Assembly: GCF_015751905.1 (NCBI RefSeq) | Contig: NZ_JADOUF010000001.1 | Location: 1,426,001-1,490,000 of the forward strand | Reading direction: 5' to 3' | Length of the DNA: 64,000 bases | Source of the DNA: Longispora fulva | GTDB lineage: Bacteria > Actinomycetota > Actinomycetes > Mycobacteriales > Micromonosporaceae | In this document: positions 44,420-53,001 of the stretch, in pieces | Numbering within the stretch: the stretch's first letter is position 1 | Layout of the letters: each line of letters starts with the position of its first letter | Made by a program: the position numbers and the translations under genes | Notes under the pieces: generated by a model | What the model was told of the DNA's origin: nothing | The model's database searches: none | The model's input: only the letters and a program-made list of their open reading frames with translations

Positions 44420-45661
44420 ATGACGACGCCCGGAGCACTGATGAGGGCCACCTGGTCGGCCCGGACCTGGCTGGGCACGGCACACCTGCTGGTCGGACTG
44501 CCGGTCGGCGTGGCCACCACGGTCGTGATCGCGACCCTGGTCCCGCTGATCGCCGGCTTCGCGATCACGGTCGTGCCGGCTATCGCCCTGTGCACAGTGC
44601 TCCTCACCAGTCTCCGGGTGTTCACGAGCTGGCAACGTTCCCGGTTCTCGGCGTTCTGCGGGGTCGACCTCGCCGAGGTGCCGGTAGAGGATCCGGGGCT
44701 GCTCGCGGCGGTCCGCAGACCGTCCACGTGGCGCCAGTTCGGGTACCACACCCTGGCCGCCGTCCCCGGTGTCCTGATGGCGGGGATCGTGGCCGGGGTG
44801 TGGTCCGTCGGATTCGTGTTCTCCACGGCCCTGCTGCACGGTTGGCTGCTACCGGCCCGGCCGATCGCAGGCCTCGACCCGCACGACCCGGCGGTCCTGC
44901 TCGGCGCGACGGTGGTCGGCCTGCTCGCGCTGCTGGCCGCGCCGTGGATCGTCCGCGCCCTGGTCATCGTCGACGTTGCGATCGCGAAGGGCCTGCTGCA
45001 ACCCAGTCACGCCGAGCAGCTCGCCGAACGGGTCGCCGCGCTGTCGGAGAGCCGGGCGGACGTGGTCGACGCCGCCGACGCCGAACGGAGGCGGATCGAG
45101 AGGGACCTGCACGACGGTACGCAGCAGCGGCTCGTGTCCCTCGCCATGAACCTGGGCATCACCCGAGCGACCCTGGGGGCTGACGTGCCGGAGAGCGCGC
45201 GGATCTCGATCGCCGCAGCCCACGAGGAGGCCAAACAGGCCCTCGTGGAGCTGCGGGACTTCATCCGGGGACTGCATCCGGCGGTCCTCGACGACCGGGG
45301 CCTGGACGCGGCCCTGTCCGGGATCGCCGCCCGGTCCCCGGTGCCGGTGCGGCTCAAGGTCGGGCTGGACACCCGGCCCTCGCGGGTCGTGGAGGCCGTC
45401 GCGTACTTCGTGGTGTCCGAGGCGCTCACCAACGTGGCCAAGCACGCGCAGGCGACCCGGATCGACGTCAGTGCCGAGACGATCGGAGACCGACTGTGGC
45501 TTGTGATCGCAGACGACGGCGTGGGCGGCGCCCGGCAGGAGAAAGGCAGCGGGCTGCGTGGGCTGGCCCAGCGGGTCGGATCGGTGGATGGCAGGCTGAA
45601 GATCGACAGCCCGCTCGGCGGGCCCACCCTGATCGTCGTGGAGCTGCCATGCGCATCGTGA
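44420..45661 (+). CDS. Two-component sensor histidine kinase (NarL-type partner)
   Basis: 413 residues. Two hydrophobic helix pairs occupy about 15-65 and 105-185. Then the HisKA_3 dimerisation box E-R-R-R-I-E-R-D-L-H-D-G-T-Q-Q-R with the phospho-accepting His, and a compact HATPase domain (N-V-A-K-H-A, D-D-G-V-G-G and G-L-R-G-L-A-Q-R-V). No large extracellular sensor domain, as in intramembrane-sensing kinases. ATG 44420 matches the start of the hydrophobic region. It overlaps the response regulator by 13 bp. Confidence 0.93.
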   Translation: MTTPGALMRATWSARTWLGTAHLLVGLPVGVATTVVIATLVPLIAGFAITVVPAIALCTVLLTSLRVFTSWQRSRFSAFCGVDLAEVPVEDPGLLAAVRRPSTWRQFGYHTLAAVPGVLMAGIVAGVWSVGFVFSTALLHGWLLPARPIAGLDPHDPAVLLGATVVGLLALLAAPWIVRALVIVDVAIAKGLLQPSHAEQLAERVAALSESRADVVDAADAERRRIERDLHDGTQQRLVSLAMNLGITRATLGADVPESARISIAAAHEEAKQALVELRDFIRGLHPAVLDDRGLDAALSGIAARSPVPVRLKVGLDTRPSRVVEAVAYFVVSEALTNVAKHAQATRIDVSAETIGDRLWLVIADDGVGGARQEKGSGLRGLAQRVGSVDGRLKIDSPLGGPTLIVVELPCAS

Positions 45662-46290
45662 TCGCCGAGGATTCCGTCCTGCTCCGCGAGGGGCTGGTCC
45701 GGCTGCTGTCGGGCATGGGCATCGAGGTGGTGCGGGCCGTCGGGGACGCCGAGTCGCTGCTCGACGCCATCGGCGAGCACGCCCCGGACCTGGCTCTGGT
45801 GGACGTCCGGATGCCGCCCTCGCACACCGACGAGGGGCTGCGGGCCGCGCTGGTGATCCGCCGGCAGTGGCCGAAGGTCGCTGTGCTGGTCCTGTCGCAG
45901 TACGTGGAGGAGCGCTACGCCACCGAGCTGCTGTCCGGAGAGACCAGCGGCGTCGGGTACCTGCTCAAGGACCGGATCGCCGACGTGCTCGAGTTCGCCG
46001 AGACGGTCCGCCGGGTCGCCGGCGGCGGCACCGTGCTGGACCCCGAGGTGGTGTCCCAGCTCCTCGTCCGGCACCGCCGCGACCCCCTGGAGCGGCTCAG
46101 CCCCCGCGAACGCGACGTGTTGTCCCTGATGGCCGAGGGCCGCTCCAACTCCGCGATCGCCGCGGCGCTGGTGGTCAGCGACAGCGCGGTCGCCAAGCAC
46201 GTGAACAGCATCTTCACCAAGCTCGACCTGGCCACCGCCGACACGGACCACCGTCGGGTGCTGGCCGTCCTGAAGTATCTCCGAGCCTGA
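45649..46290 (+). CDS. NarL/LuxR-family response regulator
   Basis: 213 residues. The receiver domain begins M-R-I-V-I-A-E-D-S with the acidic pocket, the phospho-acceptor Asp in L-A-L-V-D-V-R-M-P, and the switch region V-L-V-L-S-Q-Y. The LuxR helix-turn-helix is at about 150-205 (L-S-P-R-E-R-D-V-L-S-L-M-A-E-G, then D-S-A-V-A-K-H-V). Partner of the preceding kinase. ATG 45649 overlaps the kinase stop. A DUF4097 gene follows after 12 bp, so the pair probably controls an envelope function. Confidence 0.94.
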   Translation: MRIVIAEDSVLLREGLVRLLSGMGIEVVRAVGDAESLLDAIGEHAPDLALVDVRMPPSHTDEGLRAALVIRRQWPKVAVLVLSQYVEERYATELLSGETSGVGYLLKDRIADVLEFAETVRRVAGGGTVLDPEVVSQLLVRHRRDPLERLSPRERDVLSLMAEGRSNSAIAAALVVSDSAVAKHVNSIFTKLDLATADTDHRRVLAVLKYLRA

Positions 46291-46302
46291 GAAAGAGGAA
46301 CC

Positions 46303-47100
46303 ATGTCCACCACCAGTCGCAGCGGTTGGCTGATCGGCGGCGCGGTGTTCACCGTCGCGGCCCTCGTGATCGGCGGCGTGACCCTGTGGTCCACCCTGCT
46401 CGGCGCGTCCGAGCCCGGCGAGGCCACCGAGAAGCAGACCTACAACCAGCAGGTGACCCGGATCGAGCTGGAGGTGGACCGCGGCGCGGTGACCCTCGTG
46501 GCGGGCGAGGCCGGCCAGGTGGCCGTGGAGCGGCACTTCCGCTGGTCCTCGGAGAAGCCGAAGGTCACCGAGCGCTGGGACGGCGGCATCCTGCGGATCA
46601 GCACCGAGTGCACCGCCGACGAGATCAACATCGTGGGCCACGCCACCTGCGACGTGGACTACACCCTCGCGGTGCCGGCGGGGGTGGAGATCGAGGCGCA
46701 CACCAACTCCGGGGCCGTCGTCAGCCGGAACCTGACCGGCGCGCTCAAGCTGGGCAGCACCTCCGGCGACATCACGGTGACGAAGGCCGGCGGCGCGCTG
46801 CGGCTGGAGGCCACCTCCGGCAAGGTCAAGGCCTCCGAGCTGTCCTCGGCCGAGGTGGACGTGCAGTCCAGCTCCGGGGGAGTGGAGCTCGCGTTCGCCA
46901 CGGCACCGCGCAAGGTGCGGGCCGAGGCCAACTCGGGGGACGTGCGGGTCACGGTGCCCAAGCCCGACGCGTACCGGGTGGAGGCACAGACCAACTCCGG
47001 GCAGGAGTCGGTGACCGTCGCCCAGGACGGCGGGGCGACCCGGACGATCTCCGCGCAGACCAACACCGGCGACGTCGACGTGCGCTACGTGGCCGGCTGA
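46303..47100 (+). CDS. DUF4097-family membrane-anchored beta-helix protein
   Basis: 265 residues. One N-terminal transmembrane helix (about 8-33), then an extracellular part of repeating short beta-strands with T-N-S-G, S-T-S-G-D, A-T-S-G-K, S-S-S-G-G, A-N-S-G-D and T-N-T-G-D turns every 18-24 residues, typical of DUF4097/DUF4098 right-handed helices. AGAAAGAGGAACC upstream supports the ATG. Function is unknown; such proteins often follow envelope-stress two-component systems. Its 3' end overlaps the convergent thioesterase gene by 16 bp. Confidence 0.88.
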   Translation: MSTTSRSGWLIGGAVFTVAALVIGGVTLWSTLLGASEPGEATEKQTYNQQVTRIELEVDRGAVTLVAGEAGQVAVERHFRWSSEKPKVTERWDGGILRISTECTADEINIVGHATCDVDYTLAVPAGVEIEAHTNSGAVVSRNLTGALKLGSTSGDITVTKAGGALRLEATSGKVKASELSSAEVDVQSSSGGVELAFATAPRKVRAEANSGDVRVTVPKPDAYRVEAQTNSGQESVTVAQDGGATRTISAQTNTGDVDVRYVAG

Positions 47101-47843
47101 GCCGAGCGCAACGCGGTGGACAGGTCGGCAAGCAGGGCCTTCTCCTCCGGTACCAGATAGAAGTGGTCCCCCGGCAGCACCTTCAACCGGAACCCGCCCG
47201 TCGTCACGGCCGCCCAGGCCGCGGCGTCGGGCACGGCACAGCCCGGGTCGGCGTCCCCGGTGTAGGCGACGACCGGGGCGGACACCGTCCCGGTCGGCGG
47301 CACGTGCGTCTCGATCAGCCGGTAGTCGGCCCGCAGCGCCGGCATGATCAGCTCCAGCAGTTCGGGCATCTCGAACACGGCCGGCTCGATCTCGCCCTGC
47401 CCGCGCACGTGCGCGATCAGCTCGGCGTCGGAGCGGGTGTGCAGCGACGTCGGCGGCACGTGGCCCGGGGCCTCCCGCCCGGACAGAGCCAGCAGCACGG
47501 GGGAGACGCCGTGGTCGCGTTCGAGCCGGACCGTCACCTCGTGCGCGACCGACGCGCCCATGCTGTGCCCGAACAGCGCCACCGGCACCCCGCCGAGAAC
47601 CAGCGGCAGCAGGGCCTCGGTGACCCGGTCGGCCATCTCGGACATGGTGTCGATGAGAGGCTCGGTGAACCGGTCCTGTCGGCCCGGGTAGCGCACCGCC
47701 AGGGTCTCCACGTCGGCGGGCAGCCCGGCGGGCCAGGAGTGGAAGAACGTCGCGGTCCCGCCGGCGTGCGGCAGGCACACGAGGCGCAGCCCGAGGGGGG
47801 CCGTCGCGGGGTACCGCCTGAACCAGAGCTCCGAACCAGCCAT
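47085..47843 (-). CDS. Type II thioesterase (GrsT/RifR-like)
   Basis: 252-residue alpha/beta hydrolase that clears misprimed carrier proteins of NRPS or PKS lines. The family start L-V-C-L-P-H-A-G-G is at about 21-29, the nucleophile is Ser94 in G-H-S-M-G, and the C-terminal L-P-G-D-H-F-Y-L holds the catalytic His. It is the only editing thioesterase in the window, since NRPS3 uses a PBP-like domain. Its distance from the NRPS genes, beyond a two-component system, leaves membership in the cluster open. No SARP box upstream. ATG 47843 is chosen for family alignment. Confidence 0.9.
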   Translation of the reverse strand: MAGSELWFRRYPATAPLGLRLVCLPHAGGTATFFHSWPAGLPADVETLAVRYPGRQDRFTEPLIDTMSEMADRVTEALLPLVLGGVPVALFGHSMGASVAHEVTVRLERDHGVSPVLLALSGREAPGHVPPTSLHTRSDAELIAHVRGQGEIEPAVFEMPELLELIMPALRADYRLIETHVPPTGTVSAPVVAYTGDADPGCAVPDAAAWAAVTTGGFRLKVLPGDHFYLVPEEKALLADLSTALRSAQPAT

Positions 47844-47947
47844 GCCCCACACCCTAGACGGCCGAAACGGGGCCGTGATCGACCGGGTCACGCGGCGGCG
47901 ACCCGGCCGGACACCCGGGGCGGACGCGCCCACGCCCGCCCCGGAGC

Positions 47948-48565
47948 TCACCCCAGCAGGGCCAGCATCTGGGTGATCTGGGCCGTGCGGGACTGGTCGA
48001 TCCGGGCCGCCAGCTCCCTGGCCTGACGGTCGGACCCGCCGCCGGTCTCCATCCGCGCCACCTGGATGGCGTCGTCCTGGTGCGCGATCAGCATGTTCAA
48101 CAGCCCGCGCTCGAAATCCGCCCCGGACTTCTTCGCCAGCGCCGCGATCTCGCCCTCGGTGGTGCCGGGCATGCCGCCGTGCGCGGCGTGCCCGTTCGGG
48201 TCGCCGGTCAGCGGCTGGCCCCAGGCGGTCAGCCAGCCGGTCATGGTGTCGCGCTCGGCGGCCTGGGTGACCACGATCGCCGCGGCGAGGTTCTTCAGGT
48301 CCTGGCTCACCGGCCGGTCGCGGGCCAGGCCGGCGATCTCGATGCCCTGGTGGTGGTGCGGCAGCATCATCTGCAGGAACATCACGTCGGTGTCGTTGTA
48401 CGGGCCGTCCGACGCCCGGTGCGTGCCGGCGGCCGTCGGGGCCGGCGCGGCGGCCGGCGCGCCCTGGCAGCCGGTGAGCACCGCGAGGCCCACGGCGAGG
48501 GCGACGAGAAGTGCCCGGGGGGTGCGGGGCCGCCCCGCACCCCCCGGAATCAGACGGCCAGCCAC
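47948..48565 (-). CDS. DUF305 lipoprotein
   Basis: About 205 residues. A lipoprotein signal ends L-A-V-L-T-G-C, followed by a proline/alanine linker and a DUF305 helical domain with the diagnostic M-M-L-P-H-H-H-Q-G-I-E-I-A and a second H-Q-D-D-A-I-Q-V-A helix. These histidine-rich proteins are often metal-linked; function is unproven. The only in-frame start giving a full signal is GTG 48565, overlapping the end of the LPMO gene by 16 bp, which places a strong hairpin inside the first codons. The start is therefore uncertain. Confidence 0.8.
   Translation of the reverse strand: MAGRLIPGGAGRPRTPRALLVALAVGLAVLTGCQGAPAAAPAPTAAGTHRASDGPYNDTDVMFLQMMLPHHHQGIEIAGLARDRPVSQDLKNLAAAIVVTQAAERDTMTGWLTAWGQPLTGDPNGHAAHGGMPGTTEGEIAALAKKSGADFERGLLNMLIAHQDDAIQVARMETGGGSDRQARELAARIDQSRTAQITQMLALLG
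48515..48547. terminator. Perfect 15 bp-arm hairpin after the LPMO stop
   Basis: Arms 48515-48529 and 48533-48547 with a 3 nt centre, 3 bp after the LPMO stop. It should end or attenuate the LPMO transcript, yet lies within the signal-peptide codons of the DUF305 gene. Confidence 0.6.
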
Positions 48566-49434
48566 AGGGCCGGCACGTTCGGCGGTTCCCAGCCGACGAT
48601 CGCGGTGTGCGGCTGCCGGCAGGTGTAGCTCACGCCGTTGTAGGTGACCCGGTCGCCGGTCTTGTACGCCGTCCCGGCCTTCCACGTCCCACCTGGCTGG
48701 GCGGTCGGCGACGCGGTCGGCGAAGGGCTCGGCGACGCCGACGGCGTGGGCGTGGGCGTGGGCTTCGGCGAGGCGGTGGGCGACGGCGAGGGTGACGGGC
48801 TGGGCCCACCGCCGCCGAAGTCCACGTCGGAGCAGGTGTAGAACGCCTCGTTGCTGTACTGGACCCGCTGCCAGATCGAGTAGATCAGCGCCCGCCCGGT
48901 GCGCGGCGGGATCGGCAGGGTCCAGCTCGTGAACGTCGTCGGGTTGACGTTGGTGAACGTCTTGAGCAGCACCAGGTCCGACCACTTCAGCGGCATGGTC
49001 GGGTTCCAGCCGTCCCGGGTGATGTAGAACTCGAAGTTGCTGCCGGCATGCGGTGCGGTCGCGTGGTAGGTGACCGTCAGGTTGCCGGCCGAGATCTGCT
49101 TGGCCGGCCAGTCGTCGCGGGCCAGGTCGAGTCCGCGGTACTTCTCCCGACCGGCGCTGCACAGTTTGCCGTCCGGGATCAGCTCGCGGTGCCGGCCGCC
49201 GGCATCGATCAGGGACACCTCGTTCCAGTCGTAGAACGCCTGGGTGCCGCCGGCGGCGACGGCGGCCTTGCACGCCGCGGAGGTCGGGTTCTCGGGACCC
49301 TCGTTCTTGCAGGTGTACACCCGGCTGGCCGGGTCGGACATCGTGCCGTGCGCCTCCGCGACGCCGCCGGGCAGCAGCGTGGCGGCCACCAGCGCGGCGG
49401 CGAGGGACAGGGTGATCGCGTGTCGTCGTCTCAT
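48550..49434 (-). CDS. AA10 lytic polysaccharide monooxygenase with CBM5/12
   Basis: 294-residue secreted copper enzyme that oxidatively cleaves chitin or cellulose. The signal peptide ends A-E-A, so mature protein begins at His29 (H-G-T-M-S-D-P-A-S-R), the first histidine-brace ligand; the second is His129 in A-T-A-P-H-A-G-S. The catalytic domain runs to about 208. A Pro/Ser/Thr linker of about 35 residues follows, then a C-terminal carbohydrate-binding module of the CBM5/12 type (W-K-A-G-T-A-Y-K-T-G-D-R-V-T-Y to W-E-P-P-N-V-P-A-L-W). Complete. A 9 bp inverted repeat lies 55 bp upstream. Confidence 0.95.
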   Translation of the reverse strand: MRRRHAITLSLAAALVAATLLPGGVAEAHGTMSDPASRVYTCKNEGPENPTSAACKAAVAAGGTQAFYDWNEVSLIDAGGRHRELIPDGKLCSAGREKYRGLDLARDDWPAKQISAGNLTVTYHATAPHAGSNFEFYITRDGWNPTMPLKWSDLVLLKTFTNVNPTTFTSWTLPIPPRTGRALIYSIWQRVQYSNEAFYTCSDVDFGGGGPSPSPSPSPTASPKPTPTPTPSASPSPSPTASPTAQPGGTWKAGTAYKTGDRVTYNGVSYTCRQPHTAIVGWEPPNVPALWLAV

Positions 49435-49488
49435 GGAGTTGTCTCCTCGGGTGAGGGGATGAGCGCCGTCGCAGGCGCTCCCCGAGCG

Positions 49489-49511
49489 CTATTAGGAAGG
49501 AGTCCTAATAG
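49489..49511. promoter_or_regulatory. CTATTAGGA inverted repeat, operator for the LPMO gene
   Basis: CTATTAGGA-AGGAG-TCCTAATAG, a perfect 9 bp stem or dimeric site 55 bp before the LPMO start on the - strand, in the only AT-rich part of the 237 bp divergent gap. Position and symmetry fit a repressor site in the promoter of a secreted polysaccharide enzyme. Confidence 0.55.
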
Positions 49512-49671
49512 TTACTGTGTGGGGTGACGATAACTCCTGCACCCGTGGTTCGGGAAGAGTTGACACATCACGATGTCTCGATCCGCCGGTTGTGGCCCGG
49601 GTCACGGGGAACCTTTCGGTGGTCGGCCCCCTCCTGGGGTGATGGGAACACTCATCACAAGGGAGCGCGAC

Positions 49672-51006
49672 GTGGCACACAGACATCTCGGCACCGCCGT
49701 CGGCGCCGTCCTGGCGACCGACGCCCTCTTCCACGTGTACTGGACCACCGGCGCCACCTGGCCGGCCCCCGACCCCCGCACCCTGTCCTACGCCGTCCTC
49801 GGCGCCGTCGACGTGCCGTTCACGCCACGGACACTGCTGCCGTTGATCGCCGTCCTGGCGCTCGCCGCCGGCTGCGTGTTCGCGCGGTCCCGCGACCGGG
49901 GCGGGCCGGTCACCCGGTGGGGCACCCTGCTGGTCGCCACCGGGCTGCTGGTCCGGGGCGCGCTCGGCCTGGCGTGGTCCCTCGGATTGGGCGTCGGGGC
50001 ACCGTTCTACGGGATCAACCTGTTCCTCTACACGCCACTGTGCCTGGCCGCCGGCCTCGCGGCGTTCGCCGTCGCCGGGGTGCCCCGCTGGGCGGCCGCC
50101 GTCCCCGCCGTCCCGCTGCTGCTCGTCGCGGCGCTGCTGTGGGGCGCGTACGGCTGGGCCCCGGCCGAGCACCGGGAATACCGCGCCCCGGCCGGGTCGC
50201 AGTTCGTGGACACCCCGCTCGCCCGCTTCCACTACGAGCGCGCGGGCTCCGGCCCGGCCGTCGTGCTGCTGTCCCCGGGCGCGGCCTGGACGTACGCCTG
50301 GCGTCCGCAGCTCGAGGCCCTGCGCGCCGGGCACACCGTCTACGTGGTCGACCTGCCCGGGCAGGGCTTCACGGAACTGCGCGACCGGGGCCTGACCTGG
50401 GACCTCGACGGCATGACCCGCGCGGTCGGCTCCTTCCTCGACGCCGTGGGCCTGGACCGGGTAGCGCTCGTCGGCAATTCCTGGAGCGGCGGCTGGGCCC
50501 TGCGCTACGCCCAGCTGCACCCCGACCGGGTCGGGTCCCTGGTGCTGCTCGCGCCGTCCGGGCTGGCGGACAAGGACCCGCGGACCTGGGAGCTGATGAA
50601 GTACCCGGTGCTCGGCGAACTCCTGACCAACGCCGGCGCCGCCGACCGGGAAACCACCGCCCCGGGGGTCCGGGCGCTGTTCGCCCACCCGGAACTGGCC
50701 ACCGACGAGGTGGTCGACGCGATGTGGGCCCCGAACACGTTCGCCGACAACCGCGCCGCGACGTACCGGCTGGAACGCGGCCTGGACTGGCGGGTCACCC
50801 AGGACGCCATGCCCGGCACCAGCACGCCCACGCTCGTCCTGTGGGGGGACCGCGACACCGTGCTGCCCGTCGGGCGGGCCGCCCGGTTCGGCGCGCTGCT
50901 GCCGCACGCCGAGGTGCACGTCCTCGACGCCTGCGGGCACGCGCTCACCCTCGACTGCGCCGGACGGGTGTCGGCGCTGATGGCAGACTTCCTCCGTGAT
51001 CACTGA
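49672..51006 (+). CDS. Alpha/beta hydrolase with N-terminal DUF3995-like membrane domain
   Basis: 444 residues in two parts. The first 170 residues have four hydrophobic helices with H-V-Y-W-T-T-G near the start, resembling DUF3995. The rest is an alpha/beta hydrolase: nucleophile in G-N-S-W-S-G, acid in L-W-G-D-R-D, base in D-A-C-G-H-A-L. Hence a membrane-tethered esterase or related hydrolase; substrate unknown. GTG 49672 has GGGAG at the right distance, better than ATG 49642. It overlaps the sigma factor gene by 11 bp, forming a three-gene operon. Confidence 0.82.
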   Translation: MAHRHLGTAVGAVLATDALFHVYWTTGATWPAPDPRTLSYAVLGAVDVPFTPRTLLPLIAVLALAAGCVFARSRDRGGPVTRWGTLLVATGLLVRGALGLAWSLGLGVGAPFYGINLFLYTPLCLAAGLAAFAVAGVPRWAAAVPAVPLLLVAALLWGAYGWAPAEHREYRAPAGSQFVDTPLARFHYERAGSGPAVVLLSPGAAWTYAWRPQLEALRAGHTVYVVDLPGQGFTELRDRGLTWDLDGMTRAVGSFLDAVGLDRVALVGNSWSGGWALRYAQLHPDRVGSLVLLAPSGLADKDPRTWELMKYPVLGELLTNAGAADRETTAPGVRALFAHPELATDEVVDAMWAPNTFADNRAATYRLERGLDWRVTQDAMPGTSTPTLVLWGDRDTVLPVGRAARFGALLPHAEVHVLDACGHALTLDCAGRVSALMADFLRDH

Positions 51007-51496
51007 CCGGGGCGCGGAGCTGGTCCGGGCCGCGCAGGGCGGGGACACCCTCGCGATGGCCGACCTGCTCGACGAGCTGACGCCGTACGTGGCGCGGATC
51101 TGCGGGGGCATCGCGCTGGGCGGCGGGGCGGACGCGGCGCAGGAGACGCTGATCGTGGTGTTCCGTACCCTCAAGGGTCTCCGCGATCCGCAGGCCCTGC
51201 GCGGCTGGGTGCGGGTGATCGCCGTCCGCGAGGCGGTGCGGGTCGCCCGGCAGGACTCCCGGGCCGTGCCGGTCGAACTGTCCGAGCTGCCCGACCGGGG
51301 CACCGCGCACCTGGCGGCCGACATCCGGGCCGTCCTCGCCGGACTCAGCCCCGAACACCGCGCGATCCTCGTCCTGCGCGACCTGGAGGGTCTGGACGAA
51401 CAGGCCACGGCGGAACTGCTCGCCGTGTCGAAGGGCACCGTCAAGTCCCGGCTGCACCGGGCCAGGGCCAGCTTCCGGAAGGCGTGGACGTCATGA
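50996..51496 (+). CDS. ECF-type RNA polymerase sigma factor
   Basis: 166 residues. Region 2 is at about 10-75 (A-D-A-A-Q-E-T-L-I-V-V-F-R-T-L, then R-G-W-V-R-V-I-A) and region 4 at about 108-160 (L-S-P-E-H-R-A-I-L-V-L-R-D-L-E-G, then S-K-G-T-V-K-S-R-L-H-R-A-R). No anti-sigma gene follows; instead there are a hydrolase before and an SRPBCC protein after. GTG start inside the hydrolase stop; ATGA overlap with the next gene. Confidence 0.92.
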   Translation: MITDRGAELVRAAQGGDTLAMADLLDELTPYVARICGGIALGGGADAAQETLIVVFRTLKGLRDPQALRGWVRVIAVREAVRVARQDSRAVPVELSELPDRGTAHLAADIRAVLAGLSPEHRAILVLRDLEGLDEQATAELLAVSKGTVKSRLHRARASFRKAWTS

Positions 51497-51948
51497 CAGA
51501 GCTGTGGCCGACGGCCGACCTCGACCCGGTGCGCCGGCTGCGGATCCTCGCGGCCGGGGTGCCCGGGGCGCGGGTCGTGGAACGCGAACTCGACGCGCCG
51601 TTCGAGCGGGTGTGGGCGGTGATGGCGGACCTGGAGGGCGGGTTCGGCGAGTTCCAGACCGACATGTCCCGGGTCACGGTCACCGGCCGGGACGGGGACC
51701 GGGTCGCGGCCCTGGCGCGCAGCAGGTTCGGCTTCCGGGCCCGGCTGCACGGGGTGCTGCGGCCCGGGTGGTGCTGGCTGCAGAGCCGGTTCCTGATCCT
51801 CGGCATGGCCGCGACCCCGACCCCGGCCGGCGGGACCCTGGTCGCGCTCACCGGCGGTCTGCGGGTCCCGGGCCGCGCCGCGATCATTCCGCTGGGTACG
51901 CGCCGGGAACTGACCCGGGCCGCGGACCGCCTGTCCACCCTGGTGTGA
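51493..51948 (+). CDS. SRPBCC/START-like small protein
   Basis: 151 residues. The strand-helix pattern and the R-V-V-E-R-E-L-D-A-P-F-E-R-V-W-A-V-M opening are typical of SRPBCC ligand-binding proteins (polyketide cyclase-like fold). It is co-transcribed with the sigma factor through an ATGA overlap, so it could sense or sequester a hydrophobic ligand related to the hydrolase. Function not established. Confidence 0.72.
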   Translation: MTELWPTADLDPVRRLRILAAGVPGARVVERELDAPFERVWAVMADLEGGFGEFQTDMSRVTVTGRDGDRVAALARSRFGFRARLHGVLRPGWCWLQSRFLILGMAATPTPAGGTLVALTGGLRVPGRAAIIPLGTRRELTRAADRLSTLV

Positions 51949-51979
51949 CGCGGTCGCCCGGTCCGTCCGGGCGACCGCG
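51949..51979. terminator. Bidirectional hairpin between SRPBCC and lipase genes
   Basis: Perfect 13 bp arms (51949-51961, 51967-51979) with loop TCCGT, starting directly after the SRPBCC stop and 16 bp from the lipase stop. Confidence 0.75.
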
Positions 51980-51994
51980 CCGGGGTCAGTCGAC

Positions 51995-52888
51995 TCAGCC
52001 GCAGAACACCGGGGTCGCGTGCGCCGGGTCCAGGGCGTTGGTCACGTGGTGCAGGGCCGTCGGGCTGAACGCCATCGCCACGTGCTCGGGGATCGCCACC
52101 GGGCAGGAGTCCTGCACGACCCGGTTGGCCACGTCCGGCCCGGACAGGAACTGCGTCCGGTAGGGCGTGACCACCTGGTCGTACCAGGTGGAGATGACCG
52201 TGTAGCGCACGCCCGGCACCGTGTCCCCGCCGGCGTTGAGCTTCGTCAGGGTCGCCGAGCCGACCACCTGGTCCTGGCAGGCCGGGCACGCGGTGTAGAC
52301 GAGCTGGGCGATGCCGGGGAAGTGGTCGGCGAGATTCGCGATGCCCGACAGGGTGGTGCCGTGGTTGCTGGGCGCGAGGCCGACGAGCTTGTCGACCTTG
52401 GCGGCCCCGCCCAGGAACTTCAGGTAGTACCGCGGCATCATGCCGCCCTGGGAGTGCCCGACGATGTCCACCTTGGCCGCGCCGGTGCTCGCGCGCACCC
52501 GGTCGACGAACGTCGCGAGCTGCGCCGCCGACTCGGCCACCGGCCGCAGCCCGCCGATCGGGAGCACGATGCCGCTCCCGGTCGAGGTCCAGCTGTCACC
52601 GGTCAGGCCGTAGGTGAGGGCGTAGACGCAGTACCCCTTGCTCTTGAGCAGCGGGGACAGCACCAGCCAGTTCTCGTACTGGTTGGCGAACGTGCCGTGC
52701 ACGAGCACGACCGGGTTGGGGTGCGCGGCACTGGGCCGGCACGACCAGTCGTTGGCCCCGGGTGGGTCGGCGATCTGGCTGTCGGCGCTGTCGGCGACCG
52801 ACGCCGTGGCCGGTGCCGTGGTGCCGAACAGCAGGCCGGTGGCGAGGAGGGCGGCGGCGACGACGGTACGAAGGCGGGTGAGGGGCAC
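51995..52888 (-). CDS. Secreted triacylglycerol lipase/esterase
   Basis: 297 residues. Sec signal peptide of about 30 residues (A-T-A-S cleavage), the oxyanion segment V-V-L-V-H-G-T, and nucleophile Ser146 in G-H-S-Q-G-G, matching actinobacterial lipase class 2. Six cysteines in the mature part suggest disulfides. GTG 52888 is preceded by GGAGG. A TTAC-N6-GTAA inverted repeat at 52913-52926, 25 bp upstream, resembles TetR-type sites over lipid genes. Confidence 0.9.
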   Translation of the reverse strand: MPLTRLRTVVAAALLATGLLFGTTAPATASVADSADSQIADPPGANDWSCRPSAAHPNPVVLVHGTFANQYENWLVLSPLLKSKGYCVYALTYGLTGDSWTSTGSGIVLPIGGLRPVAESAAQLATFVDRVRASTGAAKVDIVGHSQGGMMPRYYLKFLGGAAKVDKLVGLAPSNHGTTLSGIANLADHFPGIAQLVYTACPACQDQVVGSATLTKLNAGGDTVPGVRYTVISTWYDQVVTPYRTQFLSGPDVANRVVQDSCPVAIPEHVAMAFSPTALHHVTNALDPAHATPVFCG

Positions 52889-52912
52889 TGTTACCTCCGG
52901 GAATTCAGATGT

Positions 52913-52926
52913 TTACTGGTGGGTAA
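52913..52926 (-). promoter_or_regulatory. TTACTGGTGGGTAA operator-like site before the lipase
   Basis: TTAC and GTAA half-sites separated by TGGTGG, within the promoter of the lipase gene. Similar near-palindromes precede fatty-acid and lipase genes in actinobacteria; the binding protein is not in the window. Confidence 0.4.
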
Positions 52927-53001
52927 CGTTGTGCCTCCCAGGATGGGTTCTCGCCCGCGACCGGAGGCTGGGAGTCTCACCAGACCTGAGCGGGGGTTGT
53001 T

